Notes: a model not told the origin generated them from the letters alone. Positions 1-8,607 are shown, counted from the stretch's first letter. The stretch: DNA of 64,000 bases from Roseiarcus sp963775575 (GCA_963775575.1 CAVZJG010000005.1:62001-126000), one strand, 5' to 3'. Made by a program: numbers and translations.

Positions 1-109
1 TTGACGGCGATCGGGCATTTTCGCCAAACGTGGTGGCACGTTTGCACAATATTTCGGCTTGATAATTGATTGCGAATCGGATTCTGTGGTGCTCTGCTTT
101 GGGGCCGCC

Positions 110-428
110 ATGTTCTTCCGCTTCAAGAGGTCGGGCGAGCGCACTTACGTGCAGATCGTCGAGAACAAGCGCATCGGCGGCGCCGTGCGTCAGTCCGTCG
201 TCGCCAATCTGGGGCGCGCCGACGAACTGGTCGCCTCCGGCGGGCTCGCCTCGCTCATCGCCTCGGGCGCCAAGCTCACCGATCAGGTGTTGCTCATCCA
301 TGCGCTCGACGAGGACGCCGACGGGGCCTTGTCGATCGCGGCCAAGCGGATTGGCGGGCCGCTGCTGTTCGGCAAGATCTGGGAGCGGCTCGGCGTCGCC
401 GAGGTTCTCGGCGATCTGTTGAAGGAGC
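110..428 (+). pseudogene. IS1634-type transposase, 5' fragment
   Basis: This is the N-terminal 106 codons of an IS1634/IS4-superfamily transposase, starting at ATG 110 (MFFRFKRSGERTYVQIVENK). The N-terminal block with a VVANLGRADEL segment is typical of the family. The frame is interrupted after the codons for LLKE by the terminal bases of an IS66-type element; the apparent C-terminus (IPPARAVL) is encoded by transposon DNA. Joining base 428 directly to base 3605 keeps the frame and gives a 575-residue protein, the usual length for the family. This is therefore a recent insertional inactivation rather than gene decay. Confidence 0.85.
421..428. repeat. Target-site duplication, left copy (GAAGGAGC)
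   Basis: The eight bases GAAGGAGC lie directly before the left end of the IS66-type element and recur directly after its right end (3597-3604). Eight-base duplications are characteristic of IS66-family transposition. Confidence 0.92.
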
Positions 429-477
429 GTATCCCTCCGGCGAGGGCCGTCTTGTGAGCGCGGCTTGGCCGTGAAGA

Positions 478-507
478 CATAGGCGTATGCTTAGTCATAC
501 GCCTATG
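478..507 (+). promoter_or_regulatory. Perfect 12-bp hairpin over the tnpA start
   Basis: The arms CATAGGCGTATG (478-489) and CATACGCCTATG (496-507) are perfectly complementary, with a six-base loop. One candidate tnpA start codon (487) lies in the first arm and the other (505) closes the second arm. The position suggests control of tnpA translation, or a protein-binding palindrome. The structure is seen directly; the function is inferred. Confidence 0.55.
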
Positions 508-906
508 CCAAAGATTTCTCGGCTCGAGGTGATTTCGAGCGGCGCCCGCCGGCGCTGGACGGATGAGGAGAAGGCGCGGATCGTCGCGGAAAGCTTCGGC
601 GGGCCGCGGCGGGTTTCGGCGACGGCGCGGCGGTATGGCTTGTCGGCGTCGCAGTTGTTCACGTGGCGCCGGCAGGTGGGGGCAGCGTCGGCGGCTTCGC
701 AGACCGCGCCGACATTCACGCCGGCGTTCTTGGCCTGCGATGCGACCGAGATCGCGATCCCGGCGGCGCCCGAGACAAAACACGATCCGGCCCAATCCGG
801 CCGCATGGAGATTGCGCTCGCTAACGGCCGGCGCATCGTCGTCGGAGCCGATGTCGACAGCGCGGCTTTGACGCGCGTGCTCGATGTTCTGGAGCGGCGC
901 GGGTGA
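505..906 (+). CDS. tnpA: IS66 accessory protein TnpA
   Basis: This is the small helix-turn-helix protein that forms the first ORF of classical IS66 elements, needed together with TnpB for transposition. The N-terminal third reads RRRWTDEEKARIVAESF followed by a YGLSASQLFTWRRQ recognition-helix segment, the normal IS66 TnpA/IS3 OrfA-like fold. The C-terminal part carries GRRIVVGADVDSAALTRVL, common to these proteins. I prefer ATG 505 (MPKISRLEV, 133 residues) over ATG 487 because family members begin near this point; the upstream start is possible. The stop overlaps the GTG start of tnpB, which suggests translational coupling. Confidence 0.9.
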   Translation: MPKISRLEVISSGARRRWTDEEKARIVAESFGGPRRVSATARRYGLSASQLFTWRRQVGAASAASQTAPTFTPAFLACDATEIAIPAAPETKHDPAQSGRMEIALANGRRIVVGADVDSAALTRVLDVLERRG

Positions 907-1250
907 TTGCGGTTCCCTCGGGCGTGCGGGTGTGGCTCGCCGGCGGCGTCACCGACATGCGGCGCGGCATGAACGGGCTCGCGCTCCAAGTTCAGCAAGG
1001 CCTTGGCCGCGATCCGCACGCCGGCGATCTGTTCGTCTTTCGCGGTCGCAGAGGGGACACGATCAAGGTTCTCTGGCACGACGGCATCGGCATGTCACTC
1101 TATGCAAAACGCCTGGAACACGGCCGGTTCATCTGGCCAAGCCCGGCCGATGGCGCCGTTGCGATCTCGGCCGCGCAGCTTGGATATTTGCTCGACGCGA
1201 TCGACTGGCGCAATCCTCGTTGGACGCATCGGCCGCGCGCGGCGGGATAG
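903..1250 (+). CDS. tnpB: IS66 accessory protein TnpB (Orf2)
   Basis: This 115-residue protein has the standard IS66 Orf2 signature: VRVWLAGGVTDMRRGMNGLA at the N-terminus, then GDLFVFRGRRGDTIKVLWHDG and LYAKRLEHGRF. It starts with GTG at 903, overlapping the tnpA stop by the GTGA arrangement, and is in the same transcription unit as tnpC. The biochemical role of IS66 TnpB is poorly defined; the family knowledge is that transposition needs it. Length and motifs are complete with no sign of decay. Confidence 0.93.
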   Translation: MIAVPSGVRVWLAGGVTDMRRGMNGLALQVQQGLGRDPHAGDLFVFRGRRGDTIKVLWHDGIGMSLYAKRLEHGRFIWPSPADGAVAISAAQLGYLLDAIDWRNPRWTHRPRAAG

Positions 1251-1322
1251 GCCTGCGACATAGTGAATCACCGGCGATTTAGGGGCGCCTCAAATCGCAA
1301 GATTTGTGATCTTGTCGTGGTC

Positions 1323-2978
1323 ATGACCTCGCAAGAGCAAGCCTTTCCCAACAACGTCAAAGCGCTGAAAGCGGCGCTGTTTGCGGAACGCGAGCGTCGG
1401 CTCATAGCGGAAGCCGAAGCTGCGGCGGCGAAGGCCAAACTCTCGGACGACGAGGCGCTGATCGCGCATCTGAAGCTCCAAATCGAGAAGCTGCAGCGCG
1501 AGCTGTTTGGACCGCGATCCGAGCGCACCGCCCGTCTTCTCGACCAACTCGAACTGCAACTCGAAGAGCTGGAGACGACGGCGACTGAGGACGAGCTGGC
1601 CGCCGAACAGGCAGCGGCGAAGGCCAAGAGGACAATCGTCAAATCCTTCGAGCGCAAGCGGCCGGCGCGCAAACCGTTCCCCGAGCATCTGCCGCGCGAG
1701 CGCGTGGTGATTGCGGCGCCCACGACCTGCGCCTGCTGCGGCGGATCGCGGCTGTCGAAGCTCGGTGAAGACGTCACTGAGACGCTCGAAGTCGTGCCGC
1801 GGCAGTGGAAAGTCATCCAGTATGTGCGCGAGAAGTTCTCGTGTCGCGACTGCGAGAGCATCAACCAGGCGCCGGCGCCGTTCCATGTCATTCCCCGCGG
1901 CTGGGCCGGCCCGAGCCTGCTGGCGATGATCGTGTTCGAGAAGTTTGGCCAACATCAGCCGTTGAACCGACAGGCCGAGCGCTACGCCCGCGAGGGTGTG
2001 CCGCTGAGCCTGTCGACGCTCGCCGACCAGGTTGGCGCCTGCGTCAATGTCCTACAGCCGATCTTCGAACGCATCGAGGCCCATGTGCTCGCCGCCGAGC
2101 GTCTGCACGGCGATGACACGACAGTCCCGGTGCTCGCCAAGGGCAAGACCGACACGGGCCGAAGTTGGGTCTATGTCCGCGACGATCGGCCCTTCGGCGG
2201 ACACGCGCCGCCGGCGGCGGTGTTCTACTACTCGCGCGATCGATCGGGCGAACATCCCCGCCGCCATCTGTCGAGCTTTGCCGGAGTTCTACAAGCCGAC
2301 GCCTATGCCGGCTACGACAGGCTCTACGAAGCTGGCCGCGCGCCCGGACCGGTCACGCAAGCCGCATGTTGGAGCCATGCCCGGCGCAAGTTCTTCGTGC
2401 TTGCCGACGTCGAGGCGGCGGCCCGGCGCAAGGCCCACGGCAAGACGCCGCTCGTCCTGTCGCCGGTGGCGCTTGCGGCGGTCCAGTGCATCGACGCCCT
2501 GTTCGAGATCGAGCGCGCCATCAACGGCCTCGACGCCGATCGGCGCAAGGCGGCGCGCCGTGAGCGCAGCGCGCCGCTCGTCGCCGACCTCCATGCCTGG
2601 ATGCGCGAGGAACGGGCCAAGCTGTCGCGGCACAGCGATCTCGCCAAGGCGATGGACTATATGCTCAACCGCTGGGACGCCTTCGTCCGTTTCCTCGACG
2701 ACGGGCGGATTTGCCTGAGCAACAACGCGGCGGAGCGGGCGTTGCGCGGGATCGCTCTCGGCAGAAAGTCGTGGTTGTTCGCCGGCTCCGATCGCGGCGG
2801 CGTGCGGGCGGCAAGTCTTTACAGCCTCATTATGACCGCGAAGTTGAACGACGTCGATCCGCAGGCGTGGCTCGCCGACGTGCTGGCGCGCATCGCCGAT
2901 CATCCTGTGCATCGCCTCGACGAACTCATGCCCTGGAACTGGGCGGCCGAACGGGAGCGTCGTAAGCTCGCGGCATGA
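1323..2978 (+). CDS. tnpC: IS66-family transposase TnpC
   Basis: This is the DDE transposase of the element. From ATG 1323 it has 551 residues; a GTG at 1263 would add 20. The N-terminal third is a charged coiled coil (FAERERRLIAEAEAAAAKAK onward), followed by a zinc-binding region with CACCGG and CRDCESI. In the catalytic domain, HGDDTTVPV and QADAYAGYDRLY supply the two aspartates, and NNAAERALRGIALGRKSWLF supplies the glutamate and the conserved IS66 C-terminal block. The stop codon overlaps the start of the passenger gene (ATGA). Confidence 0.95.
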   Translation: MTSQEQAFPNNVKALKAALFAERERRLIAEAEAAAAKAKLSDDEALIAHLKLQIEKLQRELFGPRSERTARLLDQLELQLEELETTATEDELAAEQAAAKAKRTIVKSFERKRPARKPFPEHLPRERVVIAAPTTCACCGGSRLSKLGEDVTETLEVVPRQWKVIQYVREKFSCRDCESINQAPAPFHVIPRGWAGPSLLAMIVFEKFGQHQPLNRQAERYAREGVPLSLSTLADQVGACVNVLQPIFERIEAHVLAAERLHGDDTTVPVLAKGKTDTGRSWVYVRDDRPFGGHAPPAAVFYYSRDRSGEHPRRHLSSFAGVLQADAYAGYDRLYEAGRAPGPVTQAACWSHARRKFFVLADVEAAARRKAHGKTPLVLSPVALAAVQCIDALFEIERAINGLDADRRKAARRERSAPLVADLHAWMREERAKLSRHSDLAKAMDYMLNRWDAFVRFLDDGRICLSNNAAERALRGIALGRKSWLFAGSDRGGVRAASLYSLIMTAKLNDVDPQAWLADVLARIADHPVHRLDELMPWNWAAERERRKLAA

Positions 2979-3571
2979 CCGCCGCCGTTCTGCGCCTCAA
3001 AGTCACGCTCGACGACGTGGAGCCCAAGGTTCTGCGTCGCATCGAGGTCCCCGCCGACATCAAGCTCGATCGTCTGCATTTGACGCTGCAAGCCGCGCTC
3101 GGCTGGACGAACAGCCACCTCTACGAAATCCGCGCCCGCGACACAGGATGGGGCCTGCCGAGCCCCGATTGGCCCGATGGGCCGCTCGACGCCCGCAAGG
3201 CGAAACTGATCGACGTGCTCGAGGACGCAGGAACCAAGACGCTGCGCTATCTCTACGACTACGGCGACGGCTGGGAGCACACGATCAAGGTCGAGCGCAT
3301 GGCGGCCGCAGAACCGGACGTCGCCTATCCCAGGCTGATTGATGCTTCAGGCCGCTGCCCGCCTGAGGACGTCGGCGGCCCCTGGGGCTACGCCGAAATG
3401 CTCGAAGCCCTCGCAGACCCCAATCACGAGCGCCGCGCCGAAACCCGCGAGTGGCTCGGCGAGGACTTCGATCCGCTCGTCTTCGACGCCGAGCCGCTGA
3501 AAGTTGAAGTCGCCGCGCTCGCAAAGCGCTGGTCCCGAAAGCCCACCGGCAAGAGATCGCGACCCACCTGA
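2975..3571 (+). CDS. pRiA4b ORF3-like passenger protein
   Basis: This 198-residue protein is of the plasmid pRiA4b ORF-3-like family: an early LRRIEVPADIKLDRLH block, LGWTNSHLYEI, LRYLYDYGDGWEHTIKVE in the middle and CPPEDVGGPWGY near the C-terminal third. These blocks are the defining features of the family, whose function is unknown. The gene overlaps the tnpC stop by the ATGA arrangement and ends 25 bp before the right inverted repeat, so it travels with the element. Family members do occur near transposases, but I cannot say whether it aids transposition. Confidence 0.85.
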   Translation: MTAAVLRLKVTLDDVEPKVLRRIEVPADIKLDRLHLTLQAALGWTNSHLYEIRARDTGWGLPSPDWPDGPLDARKAKLIDVLEDAGTKTLRYLYDYGDGWEHTIKVERMAAAEPDVAYPRLIDASGRCPPEDVGGPWGYAEMLEALADPNHERRAETREWLGEDFDPLVFDAEPLKVEVAALAKRWSRKPTGKRSRPT

Positions 3572-3596
3572 TCCGCGGGCTTCACCGGAGGGTTAC

Positions 3597-3604
3597 GAAG
3601 GAGC
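3597..3604. repeat. Target-site duplication, right copy (GAAGGAGC)
   Basis: This is identical to 421-428 and directly adjoins the right end of the IS66-type element (…GGGTTAC at 3590-3596). Confidence 0.92.
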
Positions 3605-5013
3605 GCGCGTTCGAGTTCCCGGTCGAGCGGGCGGTGTTCGTCGCCGCGCTGCATCGGCTGTTCGTTTCCGGATCGGACCGCGACTGCGCGTCGTGGATGA
3701 CGGATTACGACATCCCGGGCGCCGAGGGGCTTGACCTGCATCATTTCTACCGGGCGATGGCCTGGCTGGGCGAGGAGATGGAGGAGAAGCCGGCCGAGGC
3801 GCTGGCGCCGCGCTGCGTCAAGGACGTCATCGAGGAGAAGCTGTTCGATCGCCGCCGCGACCTCTTCACCGATCTGTCCGCCGTGTTCATGGACACCACG
3901 AGCCTGTCGTTTTACGGCGAGGGCGGCCAGACGCTGGGCGAGCGCGGCTATTCCAAGGATTATCGGCCCGATCTGAAGCAGATGATCCTCGGCCTCGTCG
4001 TCGACGGCGAGGGTCGGCCGATCTGCACCGAGATGTGGCCGGGCAACACCGCCGACGTGACGACATTGCTGCCGGTCGTCGATCGGCTGCGTTCGCGCTT
4101 CGGGGTCGGCCGGGTCTGCGTCGTCGCCGATCGCGGCATGATCTCGGCCGCGACGATCGCCGGGCTCGAGGAACGCAATCTCGAATACATCCTGGGCGCA
4201 CGCGAGCGCTCCGACGCGATCGTCAAAAGAATCGTGTTGGCGAACGATGATCCGTTCGTGCCGTTGCTCATCGAGCGCAAGGCCGGCCAAACTCAGTTGT
4301 TCGTCAAACAGCTGCAGATCGAGGGCGAGCGTTACGTCGTTTGCCGCAACGAAGCGGAGGCCGAGAAGGACCGCGAGAATCGCGAGGCGATCGTCGCCGC
4401 TCTCGCTGCGCAATTGAAAAGGGGCGACAAGGCGCTGATCGGCAATTCCGCCTATCGGCGCTATTTGCGCAAGACCAAAGGGGCCAAGGGCAAGCCGGCG
4501 TTCGAGATCGACGCCGGCAAGCTCGCCGAAGAAGCGCGGTTCGACGGAATCTTCGTGCTGCGCACCAACGCGAAAATCACGCCGCTGCAGGCGGTTCTGC
4601 GCTATCGCGACCTTCTCAAAGTCGAAAATCTCTTCCAGCGGACCAAGGCGGTAATGCGCACGCGGCCGATCTTCCACTCATCCGACGCCGCCATTCGTGG
4701 CCATGTCTTTTGCTCGTTCCTGGCGCTGGCGATGCAGAAGCATCTCGACGATCTCATGCGCGAAGCCGGCGTCGCGCCCGAGTGGCGGGTTCTGCTGCGC
4801 GATCTCGACCGTCTGAGCCAAGTGCGCATCCGTCATCGCGGCGCCGATTGGCTGGTGCGCAGCGACGCCGCGCCGGCGGTGACGACGCTCTTCAAACGCG
4901 CTCATCTCGCCCTGCCGCCGCGCGCCCGCCAGGCTCGCCCCCCGCCGCCTGCCCAACTCAAACGCGCCCAAAAACGCCGCGGCCGCCCAAGGCGTAGTGC
5001 CACGCCGACTTGA
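3605..5013 (+). pseudogene. IS1634-type transposase, 3' fragment
   Basis: This is the catalytic portion of the interrupted transposase, resuming in frame from base 3605 (coding AFEFPVERAVF). Visible DDE-type features are FMDTTSLSFYGEG, the second aspartate in VVADRGMIS, and the glutamate in KVENLFQRTKAVMRTRPIF, the IS4-superfamily C-terminal signature. The C-terminus is basic and proline-rich. An internal ATG at 3634 could start a 459-residue fragment, but with the N-terminal part missing it is probably non-functional. No other frameshift is visible, and precise excision of the IS66-type element would restore a 575-residue ORF. Confidence 0.87.
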
Positions 5014-5069
5014 ATTTCCCTAAAATGCCAGCGCAATCAATCATTTACGAAAATTAGGTGTCCAACTTG

Positions 5070-5245
5070 GGCTTGGGGTTACGGGTTGCGGGGTTACGGA
5101 TTACGAGGTTACGGTGAGGTTACGGGTTACGCTGACAGTGCGGGTTACGGTGACAGTGCGCTTTATTGACGCCACGGGCTTCGGGGGTTCCGCGACCGCT
5201 CGAGGTTACAGGGTTACGGGGTCGCCGTAACCCCGCAACCCGCTG
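5070..5245. repeat. GGTTACGG-rich degenerate tandem repeat
   Basis: This stretch between the IS1634-type element and livK-like gene contains many copies of GGTTACGG and variants (GGGTTGCGG, GGATTACGAG) at irregular spacing. Two copies of a GACAGTGCG motif are embedded at 5131-5142 and 5149-5158. The end nearest the binding-protein gene forms a hairpin with arms GGGTTACGG and CCGTAACCC. No ORF is supported here. Spacing is not regular enough for CRISPR. Confidence 0.7.
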
Positions 5246-5250
5246 ATTCA

Positions 5251-6360
5251 CTACGGGCTGATCGGCGCGTACTGGCCGTCGCGCCACTGGTTGATGTCGA
5301 AGTGCGGGTCCTTGACGTCGCCCTTGGCGTCGAAGGCGATCGGGCCGAGCAAGGTGTCGACCGGCTTGCCGTTCTTCAGCGCCTCGGCGACCTTGGCCGG
5401 ATCGTCCGAGCCGGCGCGCTTGATTCCCTCGACGATCGCCTGGACGACGCCATACGAGAACAGCGTGAAGCCTTCGGGGTTGTAGCCGGCGGCCTTGAAC
5501 TGGTCGAGCGCCTTGGCGGCGGTCGGCGAACGGCGCGGATCGGCGGCGAAGGTGAACAGCGTTCCCTCGCCCGCCGGACCGGAGATCGGCCAGAACTCGG
5601 CGGTGGCGAGCGCGTCGCCGCTCATCAGCTGGAACTTGTAGCCCTGATCGGCCGCCTGGCGCAGGATGAGGCCGGCTTCGGTGTGATAGCCGCCGTAATA
5701 GACGAACTCGGCGCCGGCCGCCTTCAGCTTGCTGACGATCGCGCTGTAGTCCTTCTCGCCCGGGTTGATGCCGTCGAACAGCACTTCCTGGACGCCGAGG
5801 CCGTTGAGCGTCTGCTTGACGACCGTCGCCAAGCCTTTGCCGTAGGCCGACTTGTCATTGAGGATGGCGATCTTCTTGTCCTTGAAATTCTTGGCGATCC
5901 ACGGGGCGACGAACGCGCCCTGCGCGTCGTCGCGCGGGAAGTCGCGCATGATCGTCGGATAGCCCTTCTCGGTCAGCGCCGGGTTGGTCGAGGCCGGGCT
6001 CATCATCAGCACTTTGTTGTCGTTGTAGACGTCGGAGGCGGGAATCGACGAGCCAGAACACGCGTGACCGTCGACGAACTTGATCTGCTGGCCAACGATG
6101 AGGTTGGCGACCGCGACCGCCTGCTTGGGATCGCAGACATCATCTTCGACGACGATCTTGATCTTGCGGCCGGAAACGCCGCCCGCCTCATTGATCGCTG
6201 CAGCCGCCGCTTCGGCGCCGCGCTTCATTTGATCTCCGATCGCCGCCAACGAGCCGGTAATCGGCCCGGCGACCGCGATCGTGATATCCTGAGCCTTGAC
6301 TGGCGCCGCAGCCAACGTCAACGCCAGCGCCGTCAGCGGCAGGATCAGCGTCTTATGCAT
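5251..6360 (-). CDS. Branched-chain amino acid ABC transporter substrate-binding protein
   Basis: This periplasmic binding protein of the LivJ/LivK class captures leucine/isoleucine/valine or a related solute for an ABC importer. I place the start at the ATG at 6360, giving 369 residues, because GGAGGA lies seven bases upstream and actually overlaps the alternative ATG at 6375. A classical signal peptide follows (MHKTLILPLTALAL to the VKA cleavage site). The mature protein begins QDITIAVAGPITGSLAAIGDQ, the family's ligand-binding start, and continues with GKIKIVVEDD-like and YGGYHTEAGLILRQA segments. No livHMGF permease or ATPase genes lie nearby, so it must work with a transporter encoded elsewhere. 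Confidence 0.93.
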   Translation of the reverse strand: MHKTLILPLTALALTLAAAPVKAQDITIAVAGPITGSLAAIGDQMKRGAEAAAAAINEAGGVSGRKIKIVVEDDVCDPKQAVAVANLIVGQQIKFVDGHACSGSSIPASDVYNDNKVLMMSPASTNPALTEKGYPTIMRDFPRDDAQGAFVAPWIAKNFKDKKIAILNDKSAYGKGLATVVKQTLNGLGVQEVLFDGINPGEKDYSAIVSKLKAAGAEFVYYGGYHTEAGLILRQAADQGYKFQLMSGDALATAEFWPISGPAGEGTLFTFAADPRRSPTAAKALDQFKAAGYNPEGFTLFSYGVVQAIVEGIKRAGSDDPAKVAEALKNGKPVDTLLGPIAFDAKGDVKDPHFDINQWRDGQYAPISP

Positions 6361-6714
6361 GCTCAATTCCTCCATATTGCATTGCAGGTTCCGGCAACCT
6401 CACGCCCGGTCCCCGCGGCCCGGGCGCCGCGCTCGTCTCGGCGCAGCGAAACGCTCGCCGCCTTCGCGCCTCGCCCATCGGCGCATGGCGATAGCGATAG
6501 ACCGAAAACCGCTTCCGGTCGACAGCTTCCCGCCGACGCCCAAGGTCGGAAGGTCTCATTCGGGTCATACGGCGCCGGTCGTCGCCGAACCGCGTGACGC
6601 GGTCGAAAGCCGCATTTCAGCGCGCCCGCGGCCGCCGCGTCTTCGCGTCTCTTGCCCTCGCGCCCCAAATTGCCACATAACGCTTCCCCGCCCCCTCGCC
6701 CAAAGGCCAAACCC
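6361..6714. other. Divergent intergenic region, livK-like / ilvD
   Basis: This 354-bp gap between divergent genes must hold both promoters. Apart from the ribosome-binding site of the binding-protein gene (GGAGGA on the minus strand near 6368-6373), I see no convincing ORF, leader peptide, terminator or attenuator. Confidence 0.5.
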
Positions 6715-8556
6715 ATGCCCGCACTCCGCTCCCGCACCTCCACCCACGGCCGCAACATGGCGGGCGCGCGCGGGCTTTGGCGCGCCACCGGCGTGAAGGA
6801 CGGCGACTTCGGCAAGCCGATCGTCGCGGTGGTCAATTCCTTCACCCAGTTCGTGCCCGGCCACGTCCACCTCAAGGACCTCGGCCAGCTCGTCGCGCGC
6901 GAAATCGAGGCGGCGGGCGGGATCGCCAAGGAATTCGACACCATTGCGATCGACGACGGCATCGCGATGGGCCACGACGGCATGCTCTATTCCCTGCCCA
7001 GCCGCGATCTGATCGCCGATAGCGTCGAGTACATGATGAACGCCCATTGCGCCGACGCGATGGTGTGCATCTCCAATTGCGACAAGATCACGCCGGGCAT
7101 GATGATGGCGGCGCTGCGCCTCAACATTCCCGCCGTGTTCGTCTCCGGCGGCCCAATGGAGGCGGGCAAGGTCAAGCTCAAGGGCAAGACCGTCGCGGTC
7201 GACCTGATCGACGCGATGGTCGCCGCCGCCGACAGCGCGGTGAGCGACGAAGAGGTCGAGGCGATCGAGCGCTCGGCGTGCCCGACCTGCGGCTCGTGCT
7301 CGGGCATGTTCACCGCCAACTCGATGAACTGCCTGACCGAGGCGCTCGGCCTGTCGCTGCCCGGCAACGGCACGATGCTCGCCACCCACGCCGACCGCAG
7401 AAAATTGTTCGTCGAGGCCGGCCATCTGATCGTCGACCTCGCGCGCCGCTGGTACGAGCAGGACGACGCCAGCGCGCTGCCGCGCGGAATCGCCAGCTTC
7501 AAGGCGTTCGAGAACGCGATGAGCCTCGACATCGCGATGGGCGGTTCGACCAACACCGTGCTGCACCTGCTCGCCGCCGCCCAGGAGGGGGAGGTCGACT
7601 TCACCATGGCCGACATCGACCGGCTGTCGCGCCGTGTGCCGAATTTGTGCAAGGTGGCGCCGTCGATCGCCGACGTGCATCTCGAGGACATTCACCGCGC
7701 CGGCGGCATCATGGGCATCCTCGGCGAGCTCGACCGCGCCGGCCTGCTCAACCGCGACGTCACGATGGTTCACGCCGAGTCGCTCGAGCAGGCGCTGGCG
7801 CGCTGGGACGTCCGGCGCGGCGCCTCGAAGGCGACGCGAGAGTTCTTCGCCGCAGCGCCCGGCGGCGTGCCCACTCAGGTCGCCTTCAGCCAAGCGGCGC
7901 GCTGGGAGTCGCTCGACGAGGACCGCGTTAAAGGTGCCGTCCGCGACGTCGAGCACGCCTTTTCCAAGGACGGCGGCTTGGCGGTGCTGAAGGGCAACCT
8001 CGCCGAGGACGGCGCCATCGTGAAGACCGCCGGCGTCGACCCCTCGATGTTGAAGTTCGAAGGCCCGGCGAAGGTGTTCGAGAGCCAGGACGACGCTTCG
8101 CAAGGCATTCTCGGCGGCGCGGTCGTCGCCGGCGACGTGGTGGTGATCCGCTACGAGGGGCCGCGCGGCGGCCCCGGCATGCAGGAGATGCTCTACCCGA
8201 CGAGCTACCTCAAGTCGAAGCACTTGGGGAAGGCGTGCGCGTTGATTACCGACGGCCGCTTTTCGGGCGGCACCGCGGGGCTGTCGGTGTGCCACGTCTC
8301 GCCCGAGGCGGCCGAGGGCGGCGCGCTCGCCCTCATCGAGCCCGGCGACCGCATCGCCTTCGACATCCCCGCGCGCAAGGTCGAGCTGCGCGTGTCCGGC
8401 GAGGTTCTCGCGCGCCGCCGCGCGGCGATGGAGGCGAAGGGCAAGGACGCCTGGAAGCCGGCCAAGCCCCGCAAGCGCGCCGTCTCGAAGGCGCTGCGCG
8501 CCTATGCGGCGTTCGCCACCAGCGCGGCGCGCGGGGCGGTGCGCGAGGTGCCGTGA
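6715..8556 (+). CDS. ilvD: Dihydroxy-acid dehydratase
   Basis: IlvD converts 2,3-dihydroxy-isovalerate and its methylvalerate homologue to the 2-keto acids in valine, leucine and isoleucine synthesis. ATG 6715 gives 613 residues, close to the usual length. The protein begins with PALRSRTSTHGRNMAGARGLW and has NSFTQFVPGHVHL, the CISNCDKITPGM cysteine and CPTCGSCSGMFTANSMNCL, which together ligate the iron-sulfur cluster. The C-terminal GRFSGGTAGLSVCHVSPEAA block is typical. It is next to a branched-chain amino acid binding protein but on the opposite strand. Confidence 0.97.
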   Translation: MPALRSRTSTHGRNMAGARGLWRATGVKDGDFGKPIVAVVNSFTQFVPGHVHLKDLGQLVAREIEAAGGIAKEFDTIAIDDGIAMGHDGMLYSLPSRDLIADSVEYMMNAHCADAMVCISNCDKITPGMMMAALRLNIPAVFVSGGPMEAGKVKLKGKTVAVDLIDAMVAAADSAVSDEEVEAIERSACPTCGSCSGMFTANSMNCLTEALGLSLPGNGTMLATHADRRKLFVEAGHLIVDLARRWYEQDDASALPRGIASFKAFENAMSLDIAMGGSTNTVLHLLAAAQEGEVDFTMADIDRLSRRVPNLCKVAPSIADVHLEDIHRAGGIMGILGELDRAGLLNRDVTMVHAESLEQALARWDVRRGASKATREFFAAAPGGVPTQVAFSQAARWESLDEDRVKGAVRDVEHAFSKDGGLAVLKGNLAEDGAIVKTAGVDPSMLKFEGPAKVFESQDDASQGILGGAVVAGDVVVIRYEGPRGGPGMQEMLYPTSYLKSKHLGKACALITDGRFSGGTAGLSVCHVSPEAAEGGALALIEPGDRIAFDIPARKVELRVSGEVLARRRAAMEAKGKDAWKPAKPRKRAVSKALRAYAAFATSAARGAVREVP

Positions 8557-8582
8557 GGCGGATTTCGGCGACAACGGATTCC

Positions 8583-8607
8583 GGCGACAGTGCACTCTGT
8601 TCAATTG
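8583..8607 (+). repeat. GRCAGTGCACT motif, left border of accessory island
   Basis: GGCGACAGTGCACTC at 8583-8597 is followed by an A/T-richer tail. A near-identical sequence in the same orientation occurs at 10484-10505, and a diverged one at 5149-5170. The island of unfamiliar genes lies exactly between the first two. Confidence 0.6.

Larger units (their letters stand above)
429..3596 (+). mobile_element. IS66-family element with tnpA, tnpB, tnpC and a passenger gene
   Basis: The element is 3168 bp long. Its ends are matching inverted repeats: left GTATCCCTCCGGCGAGG and, read inward from the right, GTAACCCTCCGGTGAAG, both with the GTA start usual for IS66. An 8-bp duplication flanks it exactly. 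Inside are four tightly packed plus-strand genes: tnpA (505-906), tnpB (903-1250), tnpC (1323-2978) and a pRiA4b ORF3-like passenger (2975-3571). All frames appear open, so the element may still be competent. It sits inside an IS1634-type transposase gene. Confidence 0.93.
40..5067 (+). mobile_element. IS1634-type insertion sequence, split by an IS66-type element
   Basis: The composite consists of an IS1634-like transposase gene in two pieces (110-428 and 3605-5013) with a complete IS66-type element between them. Near the outer ends, the left stretch at about 40-75 and the reverse complement of about 5030-5067 share an imperfect inverted repeat that includes ATTGATTGCG on both sides and a looser TTTCG/CAC match further out. 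I take these as the element ends, but no flanking target duplication could be seen, so the outer borders are approximate to within several bases. Without the inner element the IS1634-type unit would be about 1.85 kb, a normal size for that family. Confidence 0.7.

Noticed and set aside
5070..5245. CRISPR array
   Set aside because: The repeated GGTTACGG units are short, irregularly spaced and partly overlapping; there are no uniform repeats with spacers and no cas genes.
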